This document shows, one piece after another, positions 1 through 9,165 of a stretch of 64,000 nt of DNA. This DNA comes from Chitinophaga lutea. GTDB lineage: Bacteria; Bacteroidota; Bacteroidia; Chitinophagales; Chitinophagaceae. The position numbers and the translations under genes are program-made. Location: contig NZ_RPDH01000001.1 in NCBI RefSeq assembly GCF_003813775.1, positions 1,984,001 through 2,048,000 on the forward strand. Reading direction: 5' to 3'. The stretch's first letter is position 1; every line of letters starts with the position of its first letter. The notes under the pieces are model-generated. The model did no database searches and was not told the origin of the DNA. It worked only from the letters and a program-made list of their open reading frames with translations.

Positions 1-15
1 CTAAAACCATTGTAA

Positions 16-2253
16 CTATTCCTCATTCACTATTTTTGCCCTTACAAATAACTCTAATAAGTCAGTTGCAAAAGGAAGTGCAAAGTCCCTTCCCTTTCTA
101 TATCCCTCTAGTTGGGTTACATCCCATTGATAGTTTTTAAACTCAGGCTCTAACGCAGGATCAATTTCAAAGACCAAATAATAAGCCTGTGTCGGGCGAC
201 CAGGATACCCTCTGGATATCAAATCCTTTCTAGATAGAATCCGGGGGCCCGCGGCTGACAGCTTGAGTAATCGGCTTTGCAAAGAATTCTTTTTATTATG
301 CAGTAATAAATATCGCGCCCCGGTAAGCCGCGAATTCAAATTAATTGACTCCATCTCTGCATTCCATCTCGTATTATATAAACTTGCCGAAAGTATCCAT
401 TCGAGATGCTGTTCATTTTTACAATATCCTACCAAAACAGTAGTTTCATCGAGTAGAAGGTCCCGGTTCTTTCCAAGTGCTTCTGGCAGGGCAATATTCA
501 TATTGGGAACATCGCTAGCTTGATAGGTTTTAAAAACATACGCAGACATTCGCTCTCGTTGAGAGGCTCTGTTAAGAAAATGCTTTACCACCTCTCTCAA
601 AAACTGTTTAAATGTAAAAATACCAGTGTTTGACCTTGTAGGACGAATAGCAAACGCTCCCAATCCGGGCAAGATTTCGTGGAATCCTCTTAGATTATCT
701 GATTCTTCTCCAGGATATAATACATATGCACCTGCCGTCCTTCGAATTGCGTCGCGATAGGTATGCATTTTCAAAAGATCTACCGTGCGATATTTTGTCG
801 AATTGACAATTCCCATTTCTGAATCGGCAACAACTTCATCGTCAAAATGCTTTAAATGAGCAATCCTGTACTTTGCATCAAAGTGGAGGTGAACAATTAA
901 CTCTTGTCTTTCAGCTTCATCGCTATTCAAACCAAAGGGCCAAATGCTTAGCGTATAATCAGGTCTCAATGCTGTTGTCCAACTACCTTTATTGGGATAG
1001 GTACTCCCTTTAGAGAAGGTTCTATTATAACAAAATTGAACATTCAGCTTTCGACTTGGTGCCTCAAATACCCCTTCTACCGCAAGTAGCCTTCCCTGCT
1101 TAAGTTTCAGCCCCATTCCATCCTTTGTGTGCTCGATCAAACCTAATAGGTTTGACTCCTTTAACAGGAAGTTCTCTCCAATTACATCGACTAATTTAAA
1201 AAACAGCCAATATTCATATAACGCAGCCACATCCTTTTTGCCTCCCTCATACACATCGTCTCCTCCTTCCCAAGAAAGTTGAGCTGCTAAATCAAAGAAA
1301 ATCCACGCCCTTAATATTTCCCTATATCCAGATTTTCGCTGAAGAACAGGGCTCTGTAGCGGTAGACTGTGTAACCTTCCTACATCTTTAAATACGTTAT
1401 GCGATAAATACAACCGAATCCGCTCCTCTACCCTGCGAACTTCGGCCACATGTCTTGGATTATCTTCTATAGCGTCATAAAAAACAGTGCAAACGTCTGC
1501 AAATTGCTCCAGCGCATATTTTATAAAGCGATTCTCTGGTGTATCTAATGACTCTGCCTTTTTTAGCGCATTTATCTTAAGTACAGCTCCTCGAGGCGAG
1601 TTTGCTATTTGTCGAAGTTGCCGGCTATTCAGACGCCTTAACTTTCGTGCATCAACTTCCGCTTCTTCTTCCCCCCATTTCGTCGCTGGAAACACCAATA
1701 TTTTATTTACGGCGTTGCTAAACGCTTCGGAATCGATAATTCCCTTAACAAAACAAAAACGTTGATATGCGACTTTACTTGACGTATTTTGTTTCGGTTC
1801 AAATCGCTGAAGGATAGGCGCATTGTGAGCCATAATCAACTCTGTACACTTCTCCGCTATTTCCTCAAGCATGAATCGATAATCTGAGCGATAGTCAATT
1901 TTAACAGATCGCACTTCCAGATGCAATTGGCCCAATACATCGCTACTTCCCACTTGCCGAACATCTATGGACAATGTTCCAACATAGTTACCAGGACTGA
2001 TTGTACCAAAAGATATATTGAACTTAAACGGGCGAACAACCTTTGCACTGGCGAACAGTTCATAACCTTCAGCAACTCGATATTGATAGGTAAGCCCCTC
2101 TACTACTTGTATCTCAGCCTCTCCAAATTCAATTGCTTCTGCCGTCGAGATCTTCCAAAGGCAATCAACGTTTGACTGCGCTGCTATTTGGACGCAAACT
2201 GATTCCGTTTTAGAAATTGGAACAAAGACCTCAATATCTCTAAGCTTCTGCAT
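16..2253 (-). CDS. DUF2357 / PD-(D/E)xK nuclease, McrC-like subunit of a type IV restriction system
   Basis: 745 residues. The N-terminal two-thirds resembles the DUF2357 region of McrC-like proteins; the C-terminal part carries a PD-(D/E)xK nuclease core (PDDEXK_7/DUF524 type): a conserved acidic patch YEYW near residue 348, then RPDYTLS (D432) and HFDAKYR (D459, K461). The family is known as the nuclease partner of McrB-type AAA+ motors in modification-dependent restriction. The ATG at 2251-2253 lies inside the end of the upstream AAA+ gene (14-base overlap), so the two are translationally coupled. The stop is 16 bases from the window edge, so a further downstream partner cannot be excluded. 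The gene is visibly AT-richer than the genes to the right of 4.4 kb, which suggests horizontal transfer. Target modification is not readable from sequence. Confidence 0.85.
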   Translation of the reverse strand: MQKLRDIEVFVPISKTESVCVQIAAQSNVDCLWKISTAEAIEFGEAEIQVVEGLTYQYRVAEGYELFASAKVVRPFKFNISFGTISPGNYVGTLSIDVRQVGSSDVLGQLHLEVRSVKIDYRSDYRFMLEEIAEKCTELIMAHNAPILQRFEPKQNTSSKVAYQRFCFVKGIIDSEAFSNAVNKILVFPATKWGEEEAEVDARKLRRLNSRQLRQIANSPRGAVLKINALKKAESLDTPENRFIKYALEQFADVCTVFYDAIEDNPRHVAEVRRVEERIRLYLSHNVFKDVGRLHSLPLQSPVLQRKSGYREILRAWIFFDLAAQLSWEGGDDVYEGGKKDVAALYEYWLFFKLVDVIGENFLLKESNLLGLIEHTKDGMGLKLKQGRLLAVEGVFEAPSRKLNVQFCYNRTFSKGSTYPNKGSWTTALRPDYTLSIWPFGLNSDEAERQELIVHLHFDAKYRIAHLKHFDDEVVADSEMGIVNSTKYRTVDLLKMHTYRDAIRRTAGAYVLYPGEESDNLRGFHEILPGLGAFAIRPTRSNTGIFTFKQFLREVVKHFLNRASQRERMSAYVFKTYQASDVPNMNIALPEALGKNRDLLLDETTVLVGYCKNEQHLEWILSASLYNTRWNAEMESINLNSRLTGARYLLLHNKKNSLQSRLLKLSAAGPRILSRKDLISRGYPGRPTQAYYLVFEIDPALEPEFKNYQWDVTQLEGYRKGRDFALPFATDLLELFVRAKIVNEE

Positions 2254-4192
2254 AACTTGTAAAGCCTTGGTCTACAAGGCTCTTGTACATCCTTTTGATT
2301 TTTTCTAATGACAACCGATACCTAATATTAAGATCACTGTCTGTAGTTTGGGCCACCTCTTGATTTAAGTAGTCTAGCACTTTTTTTTCGCTATCCTTCA
2401 AGCACAATTTTGCCAATATTTCCATTGTCTGCTCTAGCTTCCGTCTTGAGCCATGCAATCTTGGAAGCAATTTTTGCATAATAATGCAATCTATCAGATC
2501 GGCGTTCTCCCATTGATCAATCTCCTTTGCAACTGTTATAAATCGCTTTATTTCAGCTGCCGTCCTAAATCCAAATTCCGCTCCAACAGCCTTCAACGCT
2601 TTATAAAATCCGATTAACTCATTTGTTATCTCATTGTGTGAAAAGTTCCCTGTCTGCGTCGTGGCTAGCTTCACAAACTCTTGTGCCATTGCGTTCCCTT
2701 GCCCCTCAAGAGACCTTACATCTGCAAGGGTATCACTTCGCAAAAACTCAATCATGCTTTCCGTCGAAACCTTAAACTCAATAACGGAAGCCCTATCTAA
2801 GACCTTTGGACTGAACATATAAGTTGTTTCATCAATATTCACTGTTCCTATTACAAACAAATTATTAGGAAGCTTCAATTTACTCGGAATTCTACCTTCA
2901 TTCCATCTTCCAGGACCAGGATGTAAACAGATCTCTTCTCCAGACTCCATGCAACTTAGAAAGTCTGCAAAATATCGCTCTACATGGCTTAGGTTCATCT
3001 CATCAAGAATGAGAAAATAAGGCATAGTTGGGTCTTCTGAAGCCGAAATAATCAAATCAAGTACACCATTTTCTGGGGACACATATGTTTTTTCCTTCTG
3101 CATATTGGGAAACCCCAAGAGCGGCTCACGATTGGTCCAGTCTGCACCAACTGGCACGACGCAGACTTGCCGACCATGATCTTTACTTATCCATTTGGCA
3201 AAAGAAATGGCGATTCGGGTTTTGCCTGAACCCGATAAGCCAGTTAGGATAACAAATGGCTTTGTTGCTAAAGCCGCAATAAAGCGCCGAACTAGACCTG
3301 GCTCCGTCTTAAAATATGTATTGTTTAACGAGGAAACAAATTGTTGACATTCAAAAGGTTCTGATATCGATTGTCTCTTTGAAACCTTATTGGGCTCTAC
3401 AGTTCTTTTATTCATTTTACCAACAACTTCTTTATATTCTAACACTAGTTCTTCAATGTCATCTTCGAGAATTTTACTTTCGAGTCCATAGTTTTTCCTA
3501 GACTTGTTAATTGAGTAGTCCTTGAAATAGTAGGAGCTCCCGTATCGCTTTGGACTAACTCCTTCATTGCTCTTAAAAAAGGCCTGTACGGTCTCTCTTT
3601 TAAAGGGCCAAGGATGTGGAGGTTCGCGAGTTTCACTTATTCCATAAGCGAGTACTAGGCGCTGTTGCGCAATAAAATATAAATAGACCGGGTAAATTCC
3701 TTCTGATACTTTTTGGTCATCCGCCAACAACGCTATCCACGGAATTTTTGCTGTATTGCCTTGTCCGAAACCTGCTACTATTTTAAGCCCCTCGAATATC
3801 TTGCCCTCAAAGTTGGCTTTTTTGAGATTCTTTGGATCATTGTGAACCCTATCGAGGAACTCAAATACAATTGAGGAAATCGAATTAGCTTCTGAACTGG
3901 ACATAGCTTCTTCTTTCTTTATAATAGTGAATCCACTGTTTAACAACAGTTTAAAGCATCGAGTCTTCATTCCGCCGGGAAAGCTATCACGGTCCAATTC
4001 AATCCCGTTTGCGAAGAGGTTAGCGTAAGAAACTAGTAGCTTCGGTGGGTAACGCTTCCCACGCCACACAGCGTCATAAACCTTGGACTGTGCACCCGGA
4101 GGAACACCTTGTCGATCAATCAGATCTACTGCTTTAAGAAAATGATCATGGGTTAAATTATTGGGTATAGCCATTATTTTGGGAATTATCAT
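2240..4192 (-). CDS. McrB-like AAA+ NTPase with head domain and DUF3578 module
   Basis: 650 residues in three parts. Residues about 8-95 resemble the small N-terminal head domain of ScoMcrA-like proteins (moderate confidence). Residues about 105-260 resemble DUF3578 (MrcB_N), a putative substrate-recognition module. Residues about 285-600 are the AAA_5/McrB motor, with Walker A GLSGSGKT (318-325), Walker B LILDEMN (D397, E398) and the family block GTVNIDETTYMFSPKVLDRA (from 449), which ends in a probable arginine finger. The expected role is NTP-driven translocation that activates the adjacent nuclease at modified DNA. An alternative start at Met7 (4174) gives a more family-like N-terminus. 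The 177 bases upstream hold no gene; they carry the promoter region, which I could not resolve. Confidence 0.87.
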   Translation of the reverse strand: MIIPKIMAIPNNLTHDHFLKAVDLIDRQGVPPGAQSKVYDAVWRGKRYPPKLLVSYANLFANGIELDRDSFPGGMKTRCFKLLLNSGFTIIKKEEAMSSSEANSISSIVFEFLDRVHNDPKNLKKANFEGKIFEGLKIVAGFGQGNTAKIPWIALLADDQKVSEGIYPVYLYFIAQQRLVLAYGISETREPPHPWPFKRETVQAFFKSNEGVSPKRYGSSYYFKDYSINKSRKNYGLESKILEDDIEELVLEYKEVVGKMNKRTVEPNKVSKRQSISEPFECQQFVSSLNNTYFKTEPGLVRRFIAALATKPFVILTGLSGSGKTRIAISFAKWISKDHGRQVCVVPVGADWTNREPLLGFPNMQKEKTYVSPENGVLDLIISASEDPTMPYFLILDEMNLSHVERYFADFLSCMESGEEICLHPGPGRWNEGRIPSKLKLPNNLFVIGTVNIDETTYMFSPKVLDRASVIEFKVSTESMIEFLRSDTLADVRSLEGQGNAMAQEFVKLATTQTGNFSHNEITNELIGFYKALKAVGAEFGFRTAAEIKRFITVAKEIDQWENADLIDCIIMQKLLPRLHGSRRKLEQTMEILAKLCLKDSEKKVLDYLNQEVAQTTDSDLNIRYRLSLEKIKRMYKSLVDQGFTSYAEA

Positions 4193-4369
4193 TAAGCTCT
4201 TGATCTACAACTCAATATAGCAAAAAATAGGCATATTATAGTTTTTGTGGGACATTACCCCACTTTACAACTAGAAGGGTCGTTTGAAAATTTTGATTCC
4301 TGCAAAATCTAATTCAACTTTTTTTCTAAACAGCCCTATTTCTGATATCTTTACTCCAGCCAGAGATTT

Positions 4370-5965
4370 ATGAAATGGATTCTGTTCAGCCTTATTTTAT
4401 TCCTCGCTTCCACGGGAGTGCGGGCGCATAGCCGCACGGATAGCCTCCTCCGGGAACTCGACATCATCATCTCCAAAACCGCCGATTTCGACGCGGGTAA
4501 AGAGAATGCCCTCCGCCAACTGAAAGAATCCTACCACAACGCGGCACAGCCGGAACAGAAATACGGCGCCTGCCTCGCCCTCTGCGAAGCATACAAAGCC
4601 TACAATTACGACTCGGCATTTTCCTACGCGCAACAACTGCAGAAAATCGCGGAAAAACTCCAGGATCCGCAACGGCAACTGTACGCCCGCATAAAACTGG
4701 GGTTCATCCTCCTGTCGTCCGGCATGTTCCGGGAAACAGGGCAGATCATGGACACCCTCCGCACGGCGCAGCTGCCGGATTCGATGCGGGCGGAGTTTTT
4801 TGTGCTCATGCGCCGCTATTATTACGACCTGGCGGACTATGTGAACGACCAGCACTATTCCCGCATCTACTTGGGAGAAGCGGCCCGCTTCACCGACTCG
4901 GCCGTGGCCCTCTACCCGGAAAACCACTTCCAGCGGCTGAGCTGTCTGGGGTACAAGTACTTCAAACAGGGCAACCTCGACAGTGCCCTCCATTACCTCA
5001 ACCGCACCATCGCCCTCCCAAACCTCTCGTTCCACGAACAGGCGATGATCAACGCGAACCTGGGTAACATATATGTCATCAAAAAGGAATACGACAAGGC
5101 GATCGAACTGCTGGCCACCTCGGCCATGGCGGACATCAAAGGGTCGGTGAAGGAAACAACGGCGGCGTTTAACCTGGCCTCGCTCCTGTTCCAGACGGGC
5201 GACATCAAAAACGCCTCCCGGTACATCGAACGGGCAGTGGCGGACGCCACCTTTTACGGGGCCCGCCAGCGGAAAGTGCAGGTAAGCGCCATCCTCCCCA
5301 TCATCGAAGGGGAACGCTTCAACGCCGTGGAAAGCCAGAAAAACAGGCTTTTTGTCTATTCGGCCATCGCCACCTTCCTGCTGATCGCCTCCATCGTGCT
5401 GTCCTACATCATCTTCAAACAGGTCAAAAAACTCAAAACGGCCCAGAATATCATCACCCAGGCCCATCACCGCCAACAGGAAATCAATGATAAACTGCTG
5501 GAATCCAACAAGATAAAGGAGGAGTACATCGGGTACTGCTTCCACATCGCCTCGGCGTACATCGACAAGATCGAAAAACTGAAAACGCAGGTAGACCAGA
5601 AGCTGAACGACCACAAATCGGCCGAGATCCGCTTCATCGTCAATAATATTAATATCAAACAGGAACGGGAAGAGCTCTTCCGCAACTTCGACCGCATCTT
5701 CCTCAAAATATTCCCGAACTTCGTAAGCGAATTCAACTCCTTCTTTAAAGAAGAAGACCAGATCAAACTGAAAGACAACGAGCTCCTGAATACCGACCTC
5801 CGGATCTACGCCCTCTTCCGCATCGGTATCAGCGAAAACGAAAAAATAGCCCGCATCCTCGAATATTCCGTGAACACCATATACGCCTATAAAACCAAAA
5901 TCAGGAACAAGTCGATCGTCCCGAACGACGAATTTGAAGACAAAATCATGCAGATAAAGATCTGA
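4370..5965 (+). CDS. TPR / DUF6377 membrane-anchored regulator of the PUL
   Basis: 531 residues. A signal peptide (cleavage near VRAHS) is followed by tetratricopeptide-like helices (about 30-310) placing a sensory domain in the periplasm. One membrane helix follows (about 325-347, [17 protein letters not shown]), then a coiled-coil linker and a C-terminal DUF6377 region ending in a LuxR-like helix-turn-helix ([20 protein letters not shown]). Proteins of this build are common next to SusC/SusD genes in Bacteroidota and are thought to act as one-piece transmembrane transcription regulators. It is divergent from the restriction module and points at the susC gene 226 bases downstream, so it probably controls this locus. 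The inducing sugar is unknown. Confidence 0.85.
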   Translation: MKWILFSLILFLASTGVRAHSRTDSLLRELDIIISKTADFDAGKENALRQLKESYHNAAQPEQKYGACLALCEAYKAYNYDSAFSYAQQLQKIAEKLQDPQRQLYARIKLGFILLSSGMFRETGQIMDTLRTAQLPDSMRAEFFVLMRRYYYDLADYVNDQHYSRIYLGEAARFTDSAVALYPENHFQRLSCLGYKYFKQGNLDSALHYLNRTIALPNLSFHEQAMINANLGNIYVIKKEYDKAIELLATSAMADIKGSVKETTAAFNLASLLFQTGDIKNASRYIERAVADATFYGARQRKVQVSAILPIIEGERFNAVESQKNRLFVYSAIATFLLIASIVLSYIIFKQVKKLKTAQNIITQAHHRQQEINDKLLESNKIKEEYIGYCFHIASAYIDKIEKLKTQVDQKLNDHKSAEIRFIVNNINIKQEREELFRNFDRIFLKIFPNFVSEFNSFFKEEDQIKLKDNELLNTDLRIYALFRIGISENEKIARILEYSVNTIYAYKTKIRNKSIVPNDEFEDKIMQIKI

Positions 5966-6078
5966 AAATAGCTATATTAAGGAAATTTATATTCGTTCGT
6001 AACGAATTGATTGTTAACGCATTCATTCTCTGAAAAACCTTTAAAACCCGTTTAATTTCTATACTTCGCTGATAATAG

Positions 6079-6109
6079 TTGGCCGCCCTGTTTAGACCCG
6101 CTTACTTTG
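6079..6109 (+). promoter_or_regulatory. Candidate Bacteroidota-type promoter for the susCD-GH31 operon
   Basis: TTG at 6079-6081 and TTACTTTG at 6102-6109 are separated by 20 bases, which fits the Bacteroidota -33 (TTTG) and -7 (TAnnTTTG) layout with one mismatch in each box. This would give a leader of about 75 bases before the susC ATG. The rest of the 5966-6191 gap shows no gene. Confidence 0.4.
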
Positions 6110-6191
6110 GAATACTCAACCAAAAACTAAATTTTTCATTCAATTCCACTTACAGGTACTCGTACTTATCCAAAACCTAAATCACTACGTT

Positions 6192-9146
6192 ATGACCAAA
6201 ATGCGACTAATCAAAGCGCTGCTGTTCTGCCCGCTGCTTTTCCTGCTCGCTTCAACAGTTTTAGCCCAGACAAAATCCGTGACGGGGAAAATCACGGATG
6301 AGAAAGGCGGTCCCATTCCGGGAGCGACCATTTCCATCAAAGGCACCAGTTCGGGCACCGTGACCGATGCGGACGGCGCATTCAAGCTGAACGTGCCCAC
6401 AGGGGCCACCGTGCTTGTGGTGTCATCGATCGGCTACGCCCAACAGGAAATCAACATCGCCTCCACCTCCACCGTATCGGTGAGCCTGGTACCGGAAAAC
6501 ACCACATTGACGGACGTAGTGGTGGTGGGCTACGGCATCGCCCGGAAAAAGGACCTCACGGGCTCGGTAGCTTCCCTGAAAGCGAAAGACTTCAACCGGG
6601 GCATCACCAACGCCCCGGACCAGTTGATCCAGGGTAAGGTGGCCGGCCTCATGGTGGTGAACAATAACGGCGCGCCGGGTGCGGCGGCTACGGTGCGCAT
6701 CCGCGGTAACTCTTCGGTGCGCTCGGGCAACCAGCCGCTCTACGTGATCGACGGGGTGCCGCTCGACGGCCGGGTGGCCCGGCCGAACATCAACGCCAAT
6801 AACCTGGGCCAGATGCCGGACGCCAACCCGCTGAACTTCGTGAACGCGGCGGACATCGCTTCCATGGAGGTGCTGAAAGACGCCTCGGCCACGGCCATCT
6901 ACGGCTCCCGCGGCGCCAACGGGGTGATCATCATCTCCACCAAGAAAGGCCAGACGGGCCCCGCCAAACTCGACTTCGGGTACTCCGTGGGCGCCAGCAG
7001 CATCATGAAACAACTGAAAGTGCTCAACGCGGCGGAATACCGCGCGGCGCTGAAACAATATAACGCGGCCGGCGGCGACGACGGCGGCGACAGCGACGGG
7101 ATGAAAGAGATCCTCCGCACCGGCATTACCCAGAACTACAGCCTGGCCATCAGCGGCGGCAACGAAAACGGCCGCTACCGCGCCTCCTTCGGCCTTATGG
7201 ACCAGCAGGGCATCGTGCGCAAATCGGGCATGAAAAAATATACGGGCAACCTCTCCGGGCAATTCAAATTCCTGGAAAGCAAACGCCTGGGGGTAGATTT
7301 CAACGTGATGGCGGCCCAAACGGTGGAACAACTGGCGCCCATCACCAACAACGCGGGTTTCACGGGCAGCCTCATCGCACAGGCGCTGCAATGGAACCCG
7401 ACCACGCCCATCCGCAACGCAGACGGGTCTTTCCACCTGCTGGCCAAAAACTCGCCGGTGAACCCGCTGGCCATGTCGGAAGCATGGGACGATAAGTCGA
7501 GCATCTCCTACATCCTCGGCAACATCTCCCCGTATTTCAAGATCACCGACGACCTGGAATACCGCTTCCTGTTCTCCATCAACCGCCAGACGGGCATCCG
7601 CAAGGCGCAGATCAAATCCTTCATCAACCTGGAAGGGGTGCAGGACCTGGGACAGGCCTACTACGGTAACGCGGAACTGACCACGAAACTGTTCACCCAC
7701 ACCCTGAGCTATAACAAACAGCTGACTTCGGCCTTCAACCTGAACGCGGTGGTGGGGTACGAATACCAGGACTTTAACTTCCAGGGAATGGACCTCGGCG
7801 CGCTGGGCTTCTCCACGGACGCGCTGCCTTATACGAGCATCCTCCAGAACGCCAGCCAGGCGAACACCTTCATGAGCTCTTACGTAAACCCGAAATCCGA
7901 ACTGCAATCCGTGTTCGGCAGGGTAACGGCGAACCTGCACGACCGGTATCTGCTCACGGCCACGCTCCGCGCGGACGGGTCGAGCAAATTCGGGTCGAAC
8001 AACAAATACGGCTACTTCCCCTCTTTCGCGGCGAAGTGGAACATCAACAACGAAGCCTTCATGAAAGGCAACACCCTCTTCCAGCAACTGGCCCTTCGTG
8101 TAGGCTGGGGCATCACGGGCAACCAGGAATTCCCCGCAGGCGCGGCGCAGGAGCAATATGCGCTCGGGGCCAGCGGCAGCGCGAGCCTCGCCAACGTGGC
8201 CAACCCGGACCTGAAATGGGAAAAATCCAGCCAGCTGAACGCGGGGGTGGACTTCTCCATGCTGGACAACCGCATCTCGGGTAACGTGGACTACTTCCAT
8301 AAAAAAACCTCCGACCTGCTGTTCAACTTCCCCACCATCCTGCCGGCGCCGGCTTCTTCCTACTGGATCAACCTGCCTGGCGAAGTGATCAACAAAGGCG
8401 TGGAACTGGCGCTGAAAGGGGAGATCATCCGCGGCCGCAAATTCACCTGGATGCTGGGCGTGAACGCCACCTTCATCAAAAACGAACTGCAGAACTACAC
8501 CGGGCCCAACGTGCTCACGGGCGCCATCAGCGGCCAGGGCGTGTCTGACGCCTCCGTACAGCGCTTCGCCAACGGGCACCCGCTCAACGTGTTTTACGTG
8601 AGAAGGTTCCAGGGCTTCGATAAAGACGGGCAGGGCATCTACGAAAACGGCGGCAATACCATGTACTACGCCGGCGACCCGAACCCGAAACAGATGCTGG
8701 GCCTCACCACGGAACTGGGCTTCAAAAAATGGTGGCTGACCATCAACATGAACGGCGCTTTCGGGCACTACGTGTACAACAACACGGCCAACACCGTACT
8801 GCCCATCACCAACCTGGGCTCCCGCAACCTGGCCAAAGCGATCATCGGCAACGGGGAAAGTCCTTCCAACCCCATTACCACCTCGGACCGCTATCTCGAG
8901 AAAGCGAACTTCATGAAGATGAGCAACGTGTCGCTCAACTACAGCCTCGGCAACATCGGCCAGGTCTTCAAAAACGTGAACCTCTCGCTCACCGGCCAGA
9001 ACCTTTTCGTGATCACCAAATACAGCGGCTTCGACCCGGAAGTGAATACAGACAAAAGCATCAACGGCGTAACGTCTTTCGGTATCGAGTATGCTCCCTA
9101 CCCGACGGCACGGAACATCATTCTCGGCTTAACGCTTTCCCTGTAA
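6192..9146 (+). CDS. SusC/RagA family TonB-dependent outer-membrane transporter
   Basis: 984 residues. A signal peptide (ending near VLAQ) is followed by a carboxypeptidase-D regulatory-like beta-sandwich (about 28-108, GKITDEKGGPIPGATISIKG), a TonB-box-like stretch and plug domain (DVVVVGYGIARKKDLTGSV, then RIRGNSSVRSGNQPLYVIDG and ATAIYGSRGANGVIIISTKK), and a beta-barrel ending in the expected aromatic/leucine C-terminus. It imports oligosaccharides across the outer membrane, powered by TonB-ExbBD, with the SusD partner encoded 19 bases downstream as lid. At 984 residues it is toward the short side for SusC proteins, and there is no extra N-terminal signalling (STN) domain. That agrees with control by the neighbouring DUF6377 regulator rather than by an anti-sigma/ECF pair. 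Confidence 0.95.
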   Translation: MTKMRLIKALLFCPLLFLLASTVLAQTKSVTGKITDEKGGPIPGATISIKGTSSGTVTDADGAFKLNVPTGATVLVVSSIGYAQQEINIASTSTVSVSLVPENTTLTDVVVVGYGIARKKDLTGSVASLKAKDFNRGITNAPDQLIQGKVAGLMVVNNNGAPGAAATVRIRGNSSVRSGNQPLYVIDGVPLDGRVARPNINANNLGQMPDANPLNFVNAADIASMEVLKDASATAIYGSRGANGVIIISTKKGQTGPAKLDFGYSVGASSIMKQLKVLNAAEYRAALKQYNAAGGDDGGDSDGMKEILRTGITQNYSLAISGGNENGRYRASFGLMDQQGIVRKSGMKKYTGNLSGQFKFLESKRLGVDFNVMAAQTVEQLAPITNNAGFTGSLIAQALQWNPTTPIRNADGSFHLLAKNSPVNPLAMSEAWDDKSSISYILGNISPYFKITDDLEYRFLFSINRQTGIRKAQIKSFINLEGVQDLGQAYYGNAELTTKLFTHTLSYNKQLTSAFNLNAVVGYEYQDFNFQGMDLGALGFSTDALPYTSILQNASQANTFMSSYVNPKSELQSVFGRVTANLHDRYLLTATLRADGSSKFGSNNKYGYFPSFAAKWNINNEAFMKGNTLFQQLALRVGWGITGNQEFPAGAAQEQYALGASGSASLANVANPDLKWEKSSQLNAGVDFSMLDNRISGNVDYFHKKTSDLLFNFPTILPAPASSYWINLPGEVINKGVELALKGEIIRGRKFTWMLGVNATFIKNELQNYTGPNVLTGAISGQGVSDASVQRFANGHPLNVFYVRRFQGFDKDGQGIYENGGNTMYYAGDPNPKQMLGLTTELGFKKWWLTINMNGAFGHYVYNNTANTVLPITNLGSRNLAKAIIGNGESPSNPITTSDRYLEKANFMKMSNVSLNYSLGNIGQVFKNVNLSLTGQNLFVITKYSGFDPEVNTDKSINGVTSFGIEYAPYPTARNIILGLTLSL

Positions 9147-9165
9147 ACACTAAAAAACTACCATC

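Noticed and set aside
6423..8768. A 781-codon open frame antisense to the SusC gene.
   Set aside because: It lies wholly opposite a clearly recognisable SusC gene; its His/Val/Arg-rich composition is that of a high-GC antisense frame and no domain is visible.
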